From NCBI RefSeq assembly GCF_000975055.1, contig NZ_BBRB01000002.1:1-64000 (forward strand): a stretch of 64,000 nt of DNA, given 5' to 3'. The DNA is from Demequina sediminicola. GTDB lineage: Bacteria; Actinomycetota; Actinomycetes; Actinomycetales; Demequinaceae. The notes beneath the pieces were generated by a model, which worked only from the letters and a program-made list of their open reading frames with translations, searched no databases and had not been told where the DNA came from. Made by a program: the position numbers and the translations under genes. Below are positions 60,559 through 64,000 of this stretch, in pieces; position 1 is the first letter of the stretch; every line of letters starts with the position of its first letter.

Positions 60559-61516
60559 GGACCGTCCTTTGAGCGGTGCCGCTCGCGGGAGTGGAGAGGT
60601 GGGCCTGGGGGTTGAGGTTGCCGACGCCGTGGCGTTGCTCGAGTCAGGACTGCCACCGGAACGTGCCTGGGCTGAAGCTGATGTTGAGGTAGGCGCTGAC
60701 GGTCTCCCGCAGGTGCACGGGGCGAGCACCGTCGGCATCCGTGCTGCCGCACAGTTGGCCCGGGATGGTGGGGTTCCATTGGCGCGCGTTCTGCGCAGGA
60801 TCGTCGAGGTGGAGCGGGAACGGCAGGAGGCGCGAGACGCGTGTGAAGCGGCGCTGGCAGGGCCCGGTATGAGTGCAAAGGTGCTGGCATGGCTGCCGCT
60901 CGCGGGAGTGGGGTTGGCGGCCCTGCTCGATCCGCGCGCGCTCGGACTGCTGTTCACGACGCCCTTTGGCTGGGTGCTGCTGACAGTGGGGGGCATATTG
61001 ACGATGCTGGGACGGGCCTGGACTCGGTCGTTGCTGCGCGATGCGGTCCCATCGCCGTCAGGGGTGGCAACCCCAGTGGCGTTAGCTCTCATCGAGGCAA
61101 CATTGGCGGCCGGCATGGATCTCCCCGGTGCCTTGATGCGGGTCGGTCGGGTCGTGGAAGATGCTGGCGACACCGAGGGTGCGGCGCTCGCGTCCGCGGG
61201 CGCTTCGCTTGCTCGCGGCGAACCGTGGGCTCGGGTGTGGGCTACGGCCGCTCGTGTCGACGGCTCACTTGCACCGGTCGTGGAGCGTGCCCTACGAGCC
61301 CCGCACCGTTGCGGGGCGTCAGCAGCCCCGGCGTTGCGGACGGCAACGGATGAGGCAATTCGGACGACCCGTGCTCAAGCTCAACGTGCAGTAGGGCGTC
61401 TGGGCGTCACCCTCTCGCTTCCGCTGACGCTCTGTTTGCTGCCAGCGTTCGTCGTGGTCGGCATCGTCCCCATGATTGCCGCGGTCGTAGGGTCCGTTGA
61501 GTTGTCGGGGCTCTAG
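60545..61516 (+). CDS. tadB: TadB-like type II/IV secretion membrane protein (T2SSF domain)
   Basis: The 323-residue protein has two central TM helices (VLAWLPLAGVGLAALL, PFGWVLLTVGGILTML), a T2SSF helix bundle on each side (ASLARGEPWARVWA is the conserved cytoplasmic core), and a C-terminal TM pair (LSLPLTLCLLPAFVVVGIVP). It would form the inner-membrane platform for TadA. The stop codon TAG is shared, on the opposite strand, with the stop of the convergent deaminase gene. A TadC partner is absent. Confidence 0.83.
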   Translation: MLRRRDRPLSGAARGSGEVGLGVEVADAVALLESGLPPERAWAEADVEVGADGLPQVHGASTVGIRAAAQLARDGGVPLARVLRRIVEVERERQEARDACEAALAGPGMSAKVLAWLPLAGVGLAALLDPRALGLLFTTPFGWVLLTVGGILTMLGRAWTRSLLRDAVPSPSGVATPVALALIEATLAAGMDLPGALMRVGRVVEDAGDTEGAALASAGASLARGEPWARVWATAARVDGSLAPVVERALRAPHRCGASAAPALRTATDEAIRTTRAQAQRAVGRLGVTLSLPLTLCLLPAFVVVGIVPMIAAVVGSVELSGL

Positions 61517-62790
61517 AAGTGTGTCTGGAGGAAGTCCACGATCACGGCGTCCCGGCCACGTTCGAGGTTGTCAACCACAGGAATCAGGCGCCACTTGTCT
61601 GTCATCGTGCAAGGGTGAGAGAGCCCCAGCTCCACGACGTCGCCCACGCTCAATACGGCACTGCCCGTCGCGAGGAACGCATGCTGGTCATTCAGTGCGG
61701 TGACCTTCGCGGGCTGAGCGTCATCTGGCTGAGAATCGCTTCCGGTCGCTGCGAGATCGATGCTCCGGCCATCAGCGGTCCATGCGCGCAATGGACGGGG
61801 GAGTCCCTCGTCGTAAGGGAGGTCGCGTTTACCGGCGTCAAGCAGGACCAAGCCTGGCTCCGGGGCGGACACCACACGTGCGTGGGCGCGGGCAGCAGGA
61901 AGCAAGCCTCCCGCGAGGCGTCCATGGTCAAACGGAGAGATCTCCTCGTAGTGTCCCTCGTCGTGCAAGATGTAGGCACCGCTGCGCAGTATGCCTCGCA
62001 TTCCTTCGGCGACCGCCATAGAGAGTGCGTCGGCCACCACATCTGGATACGCGGATCCTCCCGCGGTCACGATCAGCGGTGCGTCACCCGTGCGTGCCTC
62101 GCGAGCCAACCCCACCAGATCGGTGACAAATGTCTTGACCGTTGCCAGCGCATCGGCCCCACGGCCATGGGTCACGGCACCCTCATAGCCGGCGATGCCT
62201 GCGAGCGTGACGCCATCGGAGTGATGGATGCGAGCGATCAGTGCCCGCGCATCGGCGAGGCTCCGTGTTCCCGTACGGCCGCCAGGTCGCCCGACCTCGA
62301 CCAGAACGCCGATGGTGGTGCCAGCTTGACGTCCAGCATCGGCGAGGAGGTCGACGGCCAACGGCGAGTCGACCCAGGGGATGACCTGGGCCGACTCGCT
62401 CTGGTGGTGTGCCAGCCATTGAGCCGTGTGCGGATCGGCCACTTGGTTAGCAAGCATGATCGTTGCGATACCGGACTCCACGGCGATTCGGGCCTGCCAC
62501 GGTGTTGCCACCGTGATCCCGCTCGCCCCGGCATCAATCTGCTCGCGCCACAGTTCAGGCGCCATGGAAGTCTTGCCGTGCGGCATGTGCTCCACGCCCA
62601 GCGCTCGCGCCCACGAGGCAAAGAAACCGATGTTGTGGCTCAGTCGGCGGCGGTCCACCAGCAAGAGCGGGGTCCACCACTGGTCAAGCCCGGGTCGTTC
62701 GGCGAGTACGTCTGCGACGCTTCGCCCCACCGCCCATGGAGGCAGCGACTTCTCGTCATTGAGAATCAACTCGGAAGGTGTCAGTGGCAT
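61513..62790 (-). CDS. PLP-dependent D-serine/D-amino acid deaminase family (DSD1-like)
   Basis: The 425-residue protein has the alanine-racemase-like N-terminal barrel with the PLP Lys in EHMPHGKTSMAPEL (near residue 73), GVLVEVGRPGGRTG, and the C-terminal zinc site SHPCTMTDKW. This matches zinc-dependent D-serine dehydratase and D-threonine aldolase relatives. It probably deaminates or cleaves a D-amino acid. RidA, encoded 14 bases upstream, removes the reactive enamine/imine made by such enzymes, which fits deamination. Confidence 0.9.
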   Translation of the reverse strand: MPLTPSELILNDEKSLPPWAVGRSVADVLAERPGLDQWWTPLLLVDRRRLSHNIGFFASWARALGVEHMPHGKTSMAPELWREQIDAGASGITVATPWQARIAVESGIATIMLANQVADPHTAQWLAHHQSESAQVIPWVDSPLAVDLLADAGRQAGTTIGVLVEVGRPGGRTGTRSLADARALIARIHHSDGVTLAGIAGYEGAVTHGRGADALATVKTFVTDLVGLAREARTGDAPLIVTAGGSAYPDVVADALSMAVAEGMRGILRSGAYILHDEGHYEEISPFDHGRLAGGLLPAARAHARVVSAPEPGLVLLDAGKRDLPYDEGLPRPLRAWTADGRSIDLAATGSDSQPDDAQPAKVTALNDQHAFLATGSAVLSVGDVVELGLSHPCTMTDKWRLIPVVDNLERGRDAVIVDFLQTHF

Positions 62791-62804
62791 AGCCCGCGCC
62801 TTGG

Positions 62805-63191
62805 CTACTTGTCGCCGATGTAGGCGACGACGTCGATCTCGACCAGGATGTTGGCCAGGTCGGATCCGACGGTGGTGCGAACCGGGTAGGGCTCGTTAAA
62901 ACGTTCCCCGTAGGCGCGGTTGTATTCAGCGAAGTCTCGGTCCAAGCGCTCCAAGTGTGTGGTGACCTTCACCACATCATCGAGCGTGGCGCCGTGTGCG
63001 GCGAGGACGGCCTCGACGTTGTTGAGGACCTGGTGCGTCTGCTCGTAGACAGCGCCCGGGACGACTTCGCCGGTGGCCGGGTCCTGGGGTCCGAAGCCTG
63101 CGGTGTAAAGGAACCCGCCGGCAACGACTCCGTGGCTGTATGGGCCTGCAGGCTTGGGGGCGTTGTCGAGCAGAACGGCCTTCTTAGCCAT
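62805..63191 (-). CDS. ridA: RidA family reactive-intermediate deaminase
   Basis: The 128-residue protein has the RidA pattern PAGPYSHGVVAGGFLYTAGFGP, the QTHQVLNNVEAVLAAHG helix, and RTTVGSDLANILVEIDVVAY with the conserved Arg that binds the substrate carboxylate. It hydrolyses 2-aminoacrylate-type enamines/imines. AAGGAG precedes ATG 63191. It lies between iclR and the deaminase gene, on the same strand. Confidence 0.93.
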   Translation of the reverse strand: MAKKAVLLDNAPKPAGPYSHGVVAGGFLYTAGFGPQDPATGEVVPGAVYEQTHQVLNNVEAVLAAHGATLDDVVKVTTHLERLDRDFAEYNRAYGERFNEPYPVRTTVGSDLANILVEIDVVAYIGDK

Positions 63192-63237
63192 GTATTTCTC
63201 CTTGATTGATGGGATTGGGGATAGTGAGGGTAGGGGG

Positions 63238-63969
63238 TTAACCCAGTTCAGCGCCGATGCGTGCGGCAGCGGCGGCCAAGGCGGGACGGTTGCGTGCGAG
63301 GGTGTCGGCGCCGTCGACGTCTCGCAGTGCCGTCATGGAGAGTGCGCCGACCACTCCGTGGGAAGCGATGATCGGAACAGCCATGCAGCGCACGAAGGAC
63401 TCAAACTCGCCGTCGTCGATGGCGTACCCCTGCTGGGTGACCTTGGTGAGTTGCTCGTCGAGGCGGCGGCGGGATGTGATCGTGGTGGGTGTGTAGGTGC
63501 GCCACGTCACGTCACTGAGCATCTTGTCTCGGCTGAGGGGGTCTAAGCGGGAGAGCACAGCTTTGCCTGACGCGGTGCAGTACGGGATGACGGCGCGGCC
63601 GATCTGCGAGTACAGGCGGATTCCCCGTGGGTCTTCTCGCTTGTCGACGTAGACAATCGCATTGTCAATGAGCGCGGCGAGGTGGACGGTGCCGCCCACT
63701 TTGTGATGCAGGGCGTCGATCGTGGGGCGAGCAACGTCGCGCAGGTCAATCTGGTCGAGTGCGGCCTGTGCGAGTGAGATCAACCGCACCCCGAGCCGAT
63801 AGTCGCCTTGAGGGTCACGGCGCAGCAGCCCGGCCTCTTCAAGCGAGCGGAGTTCGCGGTACATGGTGGTGCGGTGAACGCCAAAGTCGTCCGCGAGGGT
63901 CGTGATGGGCTGGGGTCCATCGGCGAGTCGCGTGAGAATCTCGGCTCCGCGGGTGACGCTTTGAGTCAT
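63238..63969 (-). CDS. IclR family transcriptional regulator
   Basis: The 243-residue regulator has an N-terminal winged helix (GAEILTRLADGPQPI, DDFGVHRTTMYRELRSLEEAG) and a C-terminal GAF-like IclR effector domain (VHLAALIDNAIVYVDKR, YCTASGKAVLSRLD). The gene ends 47 bases before the ridA start and probably controls the ridA-deaminase pair in response to the amino acid substrate. CAGGAG precedes ATG 63969. Its own promoter is at or beyond the window edge. Confidence 0.92.
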   Translation of the reverse strand: MTQSVTRGAEILTRLADGPQPITTLADDFGVHRTTMYRELRSLEEAGLLRRDPQGDYRLGVRLISLAQAALDQIDLRDVARPTIDALHHKVGGTVHLAALIDNAIVYVDKREDPRGIRLYSQIGRAVIPYCTASGKAVLSRLDPLSRDKMLSDVTWRTYTPTTITSRRRLDEQLTKVTQQGYAIDDGEFESFVRCMAVPIIASHGVVGALSMTALRDVDGADTLARNRPALAAAAARIGAELG

Positions 63970-64000
63970 CGTGCTGCTCCTGTCCGGCGCAGTCCGCGCC

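Noticed and set aside
61519..62823. 434-residue open frame antisense to the deaminase gene
   Set aside because: Same reason: the opposite strand encodes a PLP enzyme with catalytic Lys and zinc motif; the antisense product is Arg/His/Gly-rich.

Overview
This 64 kb window is chromosomal DNA of a high-GC actinobacterium. It encodes about 68 protein genes, one tRNA and two riboswitches. Evidence for Actinomycetota includes the mutT1-ppk1 pair, an LPXTG surface protein, a fused ThiD-TenA enzyme, a HAD hydrolase next to tadA/tadB, a GPP34 protein, a type VII (ESX-like) secreted toxin locus, and at least a dozen genes whose -10 box sits 6-8 bases before the start codon (leaderless mRNAs). A Micrococcales-type organism fits, but I cannot name a species. 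I see no transposase, integrase, phage gene or CRISPR array.

Layout. 1-676: 3' end of a repeat-containing LPXTG protein. 773-3650: a GyrI-like protein and the 5-oxoprolinase operon pxpABC, converging on a BCCT osmolyte transporter (to 5593). 5700-8745: TPP riboswitch and the thiamine salvage operon thiM-thiE-thiD/tenA. 8725-12538: LtrA, a siderophore-interacting reductase, a RelQ-like alarmone synthetase and an aldo/keto reductase. 12756-20478: CotH-type lipoprotein, MFS transporter, VOC protein, a SAM-riboswitch-like RNA ahead of an unknown gene, VanZ, GPP34, a zinc-free MsrB, tRNA-Lys and an APH-like kinase. 20662-25543: alkylsulfatase, two paralogous MarR regulators with matching twin operators, a flavodoxin-fold oxidoreductase and AzlCD. 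26131-30395: siderophore uptake operon behind a DtxR/IdeR-like box. 30920-35469: zinc MsrB, an unknown gene, mutT1 and ppk1.

35613-38703: a GbsR/MarR-type regulator with its own palindromic operator, plus an ABC exporter. 38786-41037: a three-gene cluster that looks like an ESX/WXG100 partner, a T7SS polymorphic toxin and a membrane immunity protein. 41047-43490: PAP2 phosphatase, a small membrane protein, and an orphan gene bracketed by 62-bp perfect direct repeats that are themselves long hairpins. 43626-50894: a MacB/FtsX-type ABC system with a TetR regulator, then a second TetR and a one-permease/two-ATPase exporter separated by a 16-bp perfect palindrome. 50981-58256: proline-rich DUF4190-like protein, S9 peptidase, acetyl-CoA synthetase and two unknown genes. 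58477-61516: HAD-IB hydrolase, tadA and tadB without the rest of a Tad locus. 61513-63969: iclR-ridA-D-amino-acid deaminase cluster.

Three non-genic patterns stand out. Two families of intergenic inverted repeats each occur three times. A possible cloverleaf RNA lies at 32049-32132. The octamer GCCGATGC/GCATCGGC occurs about ten times more often than base composition predicts.
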